Origin: Deltaproteobacteria bacterium
Lineage (GTDB): Bacteria; Myxococcota_A; UBA796; GCA-2862545
Direction of reading: 5' to 3'
Assembly: GCA_006226595.1 (NCBI GenBank)
Contig: SBGP01000111.1
Location: 112,204 to 176,203 of the forward strand
DNA: 64,000 nt
Position numbers and translations under genes: made by a program. Shown piece by piece: positions 54,999 through 62,441 of the stretch; position 1 is the first letter of the stretch; the number at the start of each line of letters is the position of its first letter. The notes under the pieces are model-generated. The model saw only the letters and a list, made by a program, of their open reading frames with translations. It was not told where the DNA came from and ran no database searches.

Positions 54999-55826
54999 TT
55001 GTCGCGCGCCGACGCCATCACCCTGCTCGACGGCCCCACGGGCACGGAACTCCAGCGCCGCGGCGTGCCCACCGAGGGGCCTGCGTGGTCGGCAACGGCC
55101 CTGCTCACCCACCCCCAGACCATCGCCGCCATCCACCGGGACTACGCCGCAGCTGGTGCCACGGTGCACACCGCGGTCACGTTTCGGGTGCGCCAGCTTC
55201 CCCGCTGGCGTGACGCGGCCGCCCGAGCCGCTCGCATCGCCCGCGAGGCCGTGCCCGCGCATCATCGAATCGCCGGCGCGATCGCACCTGTCGGCGACTG
55301 CTACGAGCCGTGGACCTGGGACCCCTCGCTCGCCCGTGCACACCGCGACCTCGCCGAGGCCCTGGCTCCCTCCGTCGATCTGCTGCTGTGCGAGACCTTC
55401 GCGAACCCGGACGAGGCGGTGAGTGCGACCGGTTCGGCCGCCGAGACCGGGGTCGAGGTGTGGACGGCACTCACCGCGGGCCCGTGGGCGACGCTGCTCG
55501 ACCCGCCCACCCTGCGGACCGCCGCCGAGCGCTGCCTGGCGGCGGGAGCGACGACGGTGCTCGTGAACTGCGTCGCGGCGACCCGTATCGCCCCCTACGT
55601 CGACGCACTGCAGGGCCTGCCCTTCGGGGTGTACGCGAACGCCGGCGACCCGGACGAAGGGCTCGGTTTCTGCGAGCATCCCGACGTCGAGCGCTATGCG
55701 GCGCTCGCGATGGACTGGGTCGAGGCCGGAGCGCGGGTGATCGGCGGTTGCTGTGGCACCCGCCCCGCGCACGTTCGAGCGCTCCGCCGACGCCTGGACG
55801 CGTGCGAGCCGGGAACAACAGGGTAA
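54999..55826 (+). CDS. Homocysteine S-methyltransferase family protein
   Basis: 275 residues, TIM-barrel size. LLDGPTGTELQRRG opens the domain and the zinc cysteines are Cys191 (VLVNCVAAT) and Cys251-Cys252 (IGGCCGTRP). Members transfer methyl groups from S-methylmethionine or betaine to homocysteine. The protein is shorter and missing part of the usual helix after Cys191, but complete in motifs. TTG start supported by AGGGAG seven bases upstream. No other methionine gene is adjacent; mtnP lies about 19 kb away. Confidence 0.85.
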   Translation: MSRADAITLLDGPTGTELQRRGVPTEGPAWSATALLTHPQTIAAIHRDYAAAGATVHTAVTFRVRQLPRWRDAAARAARIAREAVPAHHRIAGAIAPVGDCYEPWTWDPSLARAHRDLAEALAPSVDLLLCETFANPDEAVSATGSAAETGVEVWTALTAGPWATLLDPPTLRTAAERCLAAGATTVLVNCVAATRIAPYVDALQGLPFGVYANAGDPDEGLGFCEHPDVERYAALAMDWVEAGARVIGGCCGTRPAHVRALRRRLDACEPGTTG

Positions 55827-55844
55827 GGCAGCCACGGAGGCTCG

Positions 55845-56816
55845 ATGTCCGATACCGCCCTCGCCCGCCTGCGCGACCCCGACGCCGGTCACCTGCGTCG
55901 TCTCGCCGAGCTCGCGTCCACCGAGCTCCTCGCCCAGCCCCTCGCCGACGTGCTCGATGCCGACTTCGTCGCCGCCCAGGCCGCCGCGGTGATGATCGCT
56001 CTCGACGGGCCCACCGCCCACGAGGCCATGCGCCGCCGGGTGCGCGAGGCCCTCGAGCGCCACGCCGAAAACCAGGGCACGTTGCGCGCCGAAGTTCCCG
56101 AGGCTGCCATCGAGCCGCTGAAGAAGCTGCTCGGCCGCCCGATCAGCGCCAGCGAGTCGCTCACCTACCGCCTCATCGATCAAGGCGTGGTCCACAACCT
56201 GCTCGCCGAGGTCCTCGAGTCGGCGCTGCAGCGTTTCATGCGCCGTGCGCGCAAGGTCGACGACCGCCTCAAGGCCGTGGACGAGCGCCTGGGAGGATTC
56301 GGCAAGCGCGCGCGAGGCCTGTTCGGCAACGTCGCCTCCGAGCTCGCCAGCGCTGTCGGAGACGAGCTCGAGCACTCGGTCGAGCGACGGATCCGCGACT
56401 TCGTGCACCAGGGCACCTCCGAGATGCTCAAGGTTGCGGCACGCCGCATCGCGGACCCGAACCAGGCCGCCGCGTGGGGCGAGTTCCGCGTCGCCGTGCT
56501 CGACGTCATCCTCGACACCCCCATCGAGGAGCTCGCCGCCGAGCTCCAGGCGCAGCAGCCCGACGAAGCCGCCACCGAGGTCCTCGCGACCCTCGGGGCT
56601 GCCGCCCGCGCCGAGGGTTTCCGCGACGAGGTGGCCCGTGCGGTGCGCCGCGCCCAGGAAGAAGTCGGCGATGGCACCCTCGGCGCCTGGCTTGATGAGC
56701 TGGACCTCCGCGAGACCTGGGACAAGGCCACGGTGGAGCCCCTGGCCGAGCAGCTCGCACGCGTGGTGGCCTCGGACGCGTTCGGCGAGTGGTGGACCCA
56801 GCTCCACGCCGATTGA
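55845..56816 (+). CDS. Conserved-looking helical protein of unknown function
   Basis: 323 residues, soluble, almost entirely helical with Ala/Leu/Glu/Arg-rich segments. Residues 135-165 form a strongly charged amphipathic helix (RRARKVDDRLKAVDERLG). No signal or membrane segment, no catalytic motif. GGAGG precedes the ATG and codon use is typical, so it is a real gene. It follows the methyltransferase gene by 18 bases and may be cotranscribed. A scaffold or phasin-like role cannot be excluded but is unsupported. Confidence 0.6.
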   Translation: MSDTALARLRDPDAGHLRRLAELASTELLAQPLADVLDADFVAAQAAAVMIALDGPTAHEAMRRRVREALERHAENQGTLRAEVPEAAIEPLKKLLGRPISASESLTYRLIDQGVVHNLLAEVLESALQRFMRRARKVDDRLKAVDERLGGFGKRARGLFGNVASELASAVGDELEHSVERRIRDFVHQGTSEMLKVAARRIADPNQAAAWGEFRVAVLDVILDTPIEELAAELQAQQPDEAATEVLATLGAAARAEGFRDEVARAVRRAQEEVGDGTLGAWLDELDLRETWDKATVEPLAEQLARVVASDAFGEWWTQLHAD

Positions 56817-56860
56817 CGCCGCTGTCCGGCGAGTCGTAGAACTCCCGGACGGAGGTTCCC

Positions 56861-57184
56861 GTGGACGAAATGCCCAACGACTACAAGACCGCCGGCATCC
56901 TCATGCTGGTGGCCGGCTGCATCAACCTCATCCTGGTGGGGATCTGGCAGCGGTCCTTCCTGTGCCTGTGCTTCCCCGCGTGGATCACCGCACTCACGGC
57001 TCTGGGAGAGATCGCCGTCGGCGGCATGATCCTCTCCGGGAGCAAGGTCCCGCAGGCCAAGCTCGTGAGCATCGCCGGCATCGTCGGCGGACTTCTGTCC
57101 CTGTCGATGATGGCCGTCGGACTCGAGGTCTTCGCGACGATCACCCTCGGAAAGCCCGAGGTCGAGGAATACCTCAACAGCTGA
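56861..57184 (+). CDS. Small membrane protein related in layout to the protein at 30952
   Basis: 107 residues from GTG 56861, preceded by GGAGG. About three or four membrane segments (10-28, 36-60, 65-95). IAVGGMILSGSKVPQ and the ending KPEVEEYLNS mirror the GG-x4-G-x-K and EEVKAAF parts of the 30952 protein. An alternative ATG lies three codons in. Followed by a convergent gene after a hairpin. Function unknown. Confidence 0.62.
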   Translation: MDEMPNDYKTAGILMLVAGCINLILVGIWQRSFLCLCFPAWITALTALGEIAVGGMILSGSKVPQAKLVSIAGIVGGLLSLSMMAVGLEVFATITLGKPEVEEYLNS

Positions 57185-57203
57185 TCTCCGCGACCGTTCC
57201 GAG

Positions 57204-57231
57204 CGCCGCAGCCTCCCACGAGCCTGCGGCG
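57204..57231. terminator. Hairpin between convergent genes
   Basis: CGCCGCAG (57204-57211) and CTGCGGCG (57224-57231) form a perfect 8-bp stem with a 12-base loop between the small membrane gene and the sulfatase-like gene; a likely bidirectional terminator. Confidence 0.6.
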
Positions 57232-57239
57232 TTCGTCGC

Positions 57240-58640
57240 TCAGCGCCCCCTCGCCTCGCGAAGACGCTCTTCTTCGAGGTCGAGAAGCAGGGCCCGCCGC
57301 GCGCGGTCGCGCGGATCGGCCTTCGGGTAGACCTCCCAGCGCTCGCCATCGACCTCGAGCCGCCAGGCCTCCGCCGCGCGCACGCCCCAGTTCCGGCCAT
57401 CCACCGCCCACGGTCGGGCATCGACAGGCTGCTCGGCGAGCCAGCCGTACACGTCGGCGAGGCTCACCACCTGGTGCAACATCGGGGCGTCTCCGCGCAG
57501 TGCGACGGCCACCTCGAGCGTCTCGGGATCGAAGCCCTTCTCCAGGGAGTCGAAGCGCAAGCCTCCCAGGCCGACCACCGCAATCCGCGCGTCCGGCCCC
57601 GCCGCCCCGGCGAGCTGCCCGATCGCTGCGTCCGCAGCGCCGACCTCACCGTCGTACTGCGCGCGGACCCACGCGGGGTCGCGCACCCCGGGAAAGGCCT
57701 CGGCGAGCGCCGACGACAGCCCGGGATGAAGTGGCGAGCTCGGGTCCTTGCTCTCGTAGAAGCGGGCGTCCCATGGCGGAGGCGGGGCCAGCGGGGCGAG
57801 CGGATCGGTGAGGTGCACCCAGGCGAAGACACAGCCCTCCTGCTTCGCCAGCCAACGCGACGCCGCGGCCGCCGTCTCCCACGCCGGGCGCTCGACGGGC
57901 TCGGCGAGCCCCAGGACCCGGCCCGTCGTCACCCGAGGAAGCAGCGGGAGCGAAGCGAGCGCATCGTCGAACACCTCGAAGCCCGGCCGTTCGGCGACTG
58001 GCGCCGCGGTGAATGCGCCGGTGCGGCAGCCACGTCGACGGGCCCGCACGCTGAGCGGCTCCCCTCCCACGATCCACGGCACGTGCCCGGCGAGCACGGC
58101 ATCCAAGGCCACCTCGGTCGCCGGCGACGGGGAGATGCCGAGCAATCGGCGACCATGGACCGCGAGGTCGGAGGTCTCGCGCATCGCGTGCCACGCGTCG
58201 CTGCGAAGCCCGTCGACGGTGACGAGCAGCACCCGGTCCCCGTTGACCGGCGTGCCGCCCTGTGGCACCGCCCACAGCCCGCCGCCCACCGCGAGCCCTG
58301 CGCCGACCCACGCCGGAGGAAGTCGCACACTTCCTGCCGCGAGCAGTGCCAGGCCCCCGACCGCGAGCCAGCTCTCCTGGCCGATCGCGATGACCACTCC
58401 GGCGGCGAGTCCACCGAGCAGGAGCGCCCGCAGCGGTTCGCGCGTCACCACCACCGCGAGCAGCGAGAGCGGCACGGTGAGGGTCGCCGCGAGCGCGAGT
58501 GCCAGGCCCAGGTCCACCGCCGATGGCGCGAGCGCCCGCGACACCGCGGCAACCTCGGCGACGGCCGCGAACACCCCCCCGAACGCCGCGGCAAGCAGCG
58601 CGTGGCGGGCCGGACGAGGGGGTGGTGCAGCGGCGGTCAC
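57240..58640 (-). CDS. Membrane sulfatase/phosphatase-like protein without the catalytic signature
   Basis: 466 residues: about five membrane segments (1-125), then an alkaline-phosphatase-fold domain like inner-membrane sulfatases (LLVTVDGLRSDAW at about 140; FAWVHLTDPLAP; AQYDGEVGAADAAIGQL). At the position of the sulfatase nucleophile (C/S-x-P-x-R) the sequence is ISPSPATEVALDAVLAG, with the Arg replaced, and other metal ligands are not evident. It may be a pseudoenzyme or have shifted chemistry. GTG start 58640 has no strong ribosome-binding site. Similar membrane sulfatase-like proteins modify lipids or glycans. Confidence 0.72.
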   Translation of the reverse strand: MTAAAPPPRPARHALLAAAFGGVFAAVAEVAAVSRALAPSAVDLGLALALAATLTVPLSLLAVVVTREPLRALLLGGLAAGVVIAIGQESWLAVGGLALLAAGSVRLPPAWVGAGLAVGGGLWAVPQGGTPVNGDRVLLVTVDGLRSDAWHAMRETSDLAVHGRRLLGISPSPATEVALDAVLAGHVPWIVGGEPLSVRARRRGCRTGAFTAAPVAERPGFEVFDDALASLPLLPRVTTGRVLGLAEPVERPAWETAAAASRWLAKQEGCVFAWVHLTDPLAPLAPPPPWDARFYESKDPSSPLHPGLSSALAEAFPGVRDPAWVRAQYDGEVGAADAAIGQLAGAAGPDARIAVVGLGGLRFDSLEKGFDPETLEVAVALRGDAPMLHQVVSLADVYGWLAEQPVDARPWAVDGRNWGVRAAEAWRLEVDGERWEVYPKADPRDRARRALLLDLEEERLREARGR

Positions 58641-58729
58641 GCCCTAAGCCTCACCCCGGCGAAGGCGCCGAGCAAGCACCCCCGCGGCGGAAACTCACGC
58701 GGCCTTTGCAGTGATGGGCCTTCGCGGCG

Positions 58730-58758
58730 TTGTCGACCACCCCGGGTCATGACACAAT
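58730..58758 (+). promoter_or_regulatory. Candidate promoter for the exported barrel protein gene
   Basis: TTGTCG (58730-58735) and CACAAT (58753-58758) are 17 bases apart, each matching four of six consensus positions, 42 bases before the start codon. Found by eye. Confidence 0.35.
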
Positions 58759-58799
58759 GCGCTGTCGCAGGGCCCATCGCAATTTTGGGAGATGCCCCC

Positions 58800-60332
58800 A
58801 TGTCGCTTCGCAAGAACCTCCTCGCACTGGCGATCCTCGCCATGCCCGCCAGCGCGCTGGCCGGTGATGTCGTCGTGCTCTCTCCGCTCATGGCCAAGGG
58901 CGTAGAGGCGATGGTGGTGATGAACGTGAACTCGCTCATCTCCTCGGAGCTCGACTTCATGGGCGACGTGGACAGCGTCGTCGAGCTGCCGAAGTCGCCG
59001 TCCAACTCCGGCTGCCTCGACAGCACCAGCTGCCTGTCTGGCCTCGCCAAGGAAGGCGGCGGCACCAAGGTCATCGCCGGCACCATCACCGAGTCCGGCG
59101 ACGAGTTCGTGCTCGATCTGGTCCTGTACAACAAGACCCGCGGCAAGGTGGAGCGCCGAAAGCAGTTCCGCCTCGACTCGAGCCCCGAGGCTGTCGCCGA
59201 TGGCATGACCGCCGTGCTCAAGGAGCTGTGGACCGGCGTCGCGCCGAGCCAGGCCGTCGAGGACGAGCCCTCCGTGGCGAGCTTCACGCCCCCCGCCGCC
59301 AACGACGACGACGACATCTCCTTCGACGACGACCTCTCCGACTGGGACCCCGAGGAGGAGGCTCGCGCCGAAGCCGAGCGCAAGCGCGCCGAGGAAGAGG
59401 AGCGTCGCCGCCGCGAGGAGGAAGCCCGTCGACGCGCCGAGGAAGAAGAGCGTCGCCGCGCCGAGGAGGAGGCCCGCCGCCGCGAGGAGGAGGAGCGCCG
59501 CCGCCGCGAGGAAGAAGAGCGTCGTCGCAAGGAAGAGGAGGAGCGCCGCCGGGCCGCCGCCCAGCCGGAGCCCGAGCCGGAGTTCGACCCCTCCGCGATC
59601 AGCTTCGGCGACGCGACCGGCGAGATCACCGCCGAGGAGATCAACGACGCCATCCAGTTCGGCAACGCGACGCCCGCGCCCGCTCCGCGCCCTGCGCCCG
59701 CGCCGATCGAGGACCCGGACGAGGCCGACCGCAAGGCCCGCGCCTCCAAGGGCATGACCGACCTCGACGGACCGTCGAAGTCCTCCGTGGACCGGGACCC
59801 CGCCAAGTTCACCTTCGCCGTTCGCGGCGGTGGTGCGAAGTACTACGGCCTGACCTTCGTCACCGCGGGTGGCGAGCTCTCCGTGGCGCTCGGCGACAGT
59901 GGACTCGCGCTGCTCGCCGGCATCGAGACCTTCGCGGCCAACCGCCAGGTCCCCGCCGAGCTGCAGCAGTCCTACGGACGCACCCAGGAGTGGAACTTCC
60001 TGTACCCGCTGAACGCGGGCCTCATGTACCGCCTCGACAACGGCGGCCTCGCGGTCCCCTACTTCGGCGCAGACGTCATCGGTGCCTCGTACTTCGAGGA
60101 CCCGCCGACCGTGCAGGAAGAGACGGGCTTCGAGCTCGCGGGCAAGCGCCACACCACCATCGGCGCCCGTGGCCGCGTCGGCGTGGACCTGATGTTCACC
60201 AAGAACATCGGCCTCAACGTGAATGCGGCCATCGGTGGCTGGAGCGGAAAGCGCTGGCCGGTGATCGACGCGAGCGCCAAGTCCGGAGGCCTGCTCCCGC
60301 AGCTTTCTGCGGGCGCGATCATGGCCTTCTAG
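58800..60332 (+). CDS. Exported protein with charged single-helix region and barrel-like C-terminus
   Basis: 510 residues. Signal peptide ends near 21 (ASALA). Residues 22-150 have TolB/CsgG-like alpha/beta character (GDVVVLSPLMAKGVEAMVV; VIAGTITESGDEFVLDLVL). An acidic part (160-185) leads to a run of Glu/Arg heptads (about 186-254), characteristic of a stable single alpha-helix, then a Pro/Ala linker. The C-terminal ~180 residues alternate like outer-membrane strands and end AGAIMAF. It could span the periplasm from an N-terminal binding module to an outer-membrane anchor. GGGAG eight bases before the ATG. A candidate promoter lies upstream. Confidence 0.72.
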   Translation: MSLRKNLLALAILAMPASALAGDVVVLSPLMAKGVEAMVVMNVNSLISSELDFMGDVDSVVELPKSPSNSGCLDSTSCLSGLAKEGGGTKVIAGTITESGDEFVLDLVLYNKTRGKVERRKQFRLDSSPEAVADGMTAVLKELWTGVAPSQAVEDEPSVASFTPPAANDDDDISFDDDLSDWDPEEEARAEAERKRAEEEERRRREEEARRRAEEEERRRAEEEARRREEEERRRREEEERRRKEEEERRRAAAQPEPEPEFDPSAISFGDATGEITAEEINDAIQFGNATPAPAPRPAPAPIEDPDEADRKARASKGMTDLDGPSKSSVDRDPAKFTFAVRGGGAKYYGLTFVTAGGELSVALGDSGLALLAGIETFAANRQVPAELQQSYGRTQEWNFLYPLNAGLMYRLDNGGLAVPYFGADVIGASYFEDPPTVQEETGFELAGKRHTTIGARGRVGVDLMFTKNIGLNVNAAIGGWSGKRWPVIDASAKSGGLLPQLSAGAIMAF

Positions 60333-60347
60333 CTACGCCAGAGCGTC

Positions 60348-61436
60348 ATGGACGCCATCCTTCCGTTCCTGTGCCTGCTCACGGGCGCCGCCTTCCCACT
60401 GTGGGTGTTGTTCCTGCTCGCGCGTCGGGCATGGCGGCAGCTCGCGGTCAGTGAGGCCTACCGCGAGGCATCCCGCCGTCTCGGGCTCACGCTCGACACG
60501 CGTGGGCTGTCGATCCGCGGGTACCTCCAGGAACGGCGGATCTGGATCGGCGAAGTGATGGTCGGCTACGGCAAGCAGCGCGAGACCGAGGTCCGCGGCA
60601 TCCTCCGTCTCGACCGTCCCCTCGGTCTCGGGTTGCTCGTGCGTCGCCGTGGCGGCCGCCGGCTGCTCCGTCGCCGGCGCTCCGCCCAGGTCATCACCGG
60701 AGACGCCGAGCTCGACCGCGTGCTCGAGTTCCGCGCCGACAACCCGGACCGCGTGCGCGAGCTGATCAACGAGCGTGTCGCGGCAGCGGTGCACACGCTG
60801 ATGCGACGGTGGCCGGACATCGTGCTCACCGACCACCACGTGCGCGTGTACCTCGGGCAGTCCGAGACCAGCGCCGAGGCGCTCGAGGACCTCGTCCGAG
60901 CGATGGATGCCGTCGCCAACGCCCTCGTCGAGGTACGGGCCGAGATTGCGCCGCCGCCAGGACTCACGCCCTTCGTCGACACCTGGCGTCCCCTCGCCGC
61001 GGACCTCGGCCTCGACTTCGAGGAGAACTTCCCCGCGATGTCCGGCACCATCGACGGTCTCGCCGTGCGCGTCGTCGCGCGCCGGGCCGCGGAGCGCTAC
61101 GTCGCCGAGATCCGCGTCGCCCACGAGACCCACAAGGACCTCGGGCTGCGCCTGTTCCCCCAGCACGGGCCCGATGGCTACTGGAGCGTCGGTCAGGACA
61201 TCCAGGTCGAGGACGAGGCCTTCGATCGCGCGTTTGTGATCAAGGGCTACGACCCCGATCGCATCCGCGAGATCCTCTCGGACGAGGCGCGGGCGACGAT
61301 GCTCCAGGCGCTGGAGATCGGGCCCGTAGAAGTCGATGATCACCTGCTCCAGCTCGGTGAGGCCCCTTTGGATCCGGCCACCCTCGCTGACGCCGTACGC
61401 CTGGTGGTGCAGGCGGCTCGCACCCTCAGCTGGTGA
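60348..61436 (+). CDS. Protein with one membrane segment and a duplicated domain
   Basis: 362 residues. One N-terminal membrane segment (about 4-25). Two copies of a domain follow: residues ~45-145 (RLGLTLDTRGLSIRGYL to NPDRVRELI) and ~222-330 (DLGLDFEENFPAMSGTIDGL to DPDRIREIL). Each pairs an x-LGL start with a D-(A/D)-F/L-D-R-(V/A)-(L/F) stretch and a D/N-P-D-R-(V/I)-R-E-(L/I) helix. No family recognised. Sixteen bases after the previous stop, so probably in that operon. Confidence 0.62.
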   Translation: MDAILPFLCLLTGAAFPLWVLFLLARRAWRQLAVSEAYREASRRLGLTLDTRGLSIRGYLQERRIWIGEVMVGYGKQRETEVRGILRLDRPLGLGLLVRRRGGRRLLRRRRSAQVITGDAELDRVLEFRADNPDRVRELINERVAAAVHTLMRRWPDIVLTDHHVRVYLGQSETSAEALEDLVRAMDAVANALVEVRAEIAPPPGLTPFVDTWRPLAADLGLDFEENFPAMSGTIDGLAVRVVARRAAERYVAEIRVAHETHKDLGLRLFPQHGPDGYWSVGQDIQVEDEAFDRAFVIKGYDPDRIREILSDEARATMLQALEIGPVEVDDHLLQLGEAPLDPATLADAVRLVVQAARTLSW

Positions 61437-61521
61437 TTACCCACGGGCGAACCGCGAAAACTCGGTTATAGCCCTCGCCGAAACGTGGACTTTTCCACGT
61501 TGCCCACCCGGGATCTGCTCT

Positions 61522-62433
61522 ATGCGCGTCGCTCTGTTCTTCGATGGCAAGAACCACATGAAGGCCCTTCGCCGCACTGCGAAGGATCGCTGGCTGGATC
61601 ACGGGCGCCTCGCGGACTGGGTCGTGAACAAGGTCAACGGCAGCCACCTGGCCTCGGCGCACTACTACACCGGCGTGCCGACCCCCACCGACGACGACCG
61701 CACGCGCCACGCGCTCGCGGACCTGCTCGACGAGCTCGAGCGTCGCCCCGGCTTCTTCGTGCACCGGTTCAACCGCCGTGCGAGCACGCGCGAGTGCCCC
61801 CACTGCGAGCAGATCATCACCTACACCGAAGAGAAGATGGTCGACACCTCGCTGGTGGCGGACCTGATCACCCTCGCGGTGCGCGACGCCTTCGACATCG
61901 CTGTGGTGTTCACCGGTGACCTCGACGTCGCACCGGGCCTGACCGCAGTCCATGCGCTCGGCAAGCAGGCGTGGATTGCCACGTTCGGCGAGGCCGGACT
62001 CTCCCGCACGCTGACCCGCTCGGCGTGGGGCACCCTCGACCTGATGGACTCCATCAACGAGTACTCCTACTCCGACCTGGGCAGCGCCCCTGCCCTCGAG
62101 GTCGCGCCCTCCGCTCCCGACGTCGTCGACCGCGAGATGGCCCGCGAGCTGCGCCGTGCCGAAGCGCACTTCGGAGCTGGCGGCGGCTTCGTCGGCGCGC
62201 ACTACTTCGTGCACCGCTGGAAGGGCCACGGCATTCCCGACGCCCCCGAGCTGCGTCGCCAGTCGCTACAGCGGCTCATGGCCCAGGGCATCATCGAGAC
62301 CTACAGCCAGGACGGCAAGACCGCGCTCCGCTGCGCTGACGTCGACGCGCCGGACGAGGACGAGACCGTCGAGATGCGGCTGTCGGACGCGATCAAGCGC
62401 ATCCGCGTGCGCTCGGTCGACGCCGGCAGCTAG
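61522..62433 (+). CDS. NYN-domain (LabA/DUF88-like PIN-fold) putative nuclease
   Basis: 303 residues. The NYN acidic sites are visible: Asp8 in ALFFDGKN, Asp108 in EKMVDTSLVADLI, and Asp133/Asp135 in VVFTGDLDVAPGL, with the final WIATFGEAGL strand. A CPHC pair (Cys92, Cys95) is inserted in the middle, possibly a zinc knuckle. The C-terminal ~120 residues are helical with winged-helix-like character (LRRQSLQRLMAQGIIETY). NYN proteins cut RNA, so a metal-dependent ribonuclease role is likely by family; substrate unknown. ATG at 61522 lacks a strong ribosome-binding site. Confidence 0.82.
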   Translation: MRVALFFDGKNHMKALRRTAKDRWLDHGRLADWVVNKVNGSHLASAHYYTGVPTPTDDDRTRHALADLLDELERRPGFFVHRFNRRASTRECPHCEQIITYTEEKMVDTSLVADLITLAVRDAFDIAVVFTGDLDVAPGLTAVHALGKQAWIATFGEAGLSRTLTRSAWGTLDLMDSINEYSYSDLGSAPALEVAPSAPDVVDREMARELRRAEAHFGAGGGFVGAHYFVHRWKGHGIPDAPELRRQSLQRLMAQGIIETYSQDGKTALRCADVDAPDEDETVEMRLSDAIKRIRVRSVDAGS

Positions 62434-62441
62434 GCCTCCGC

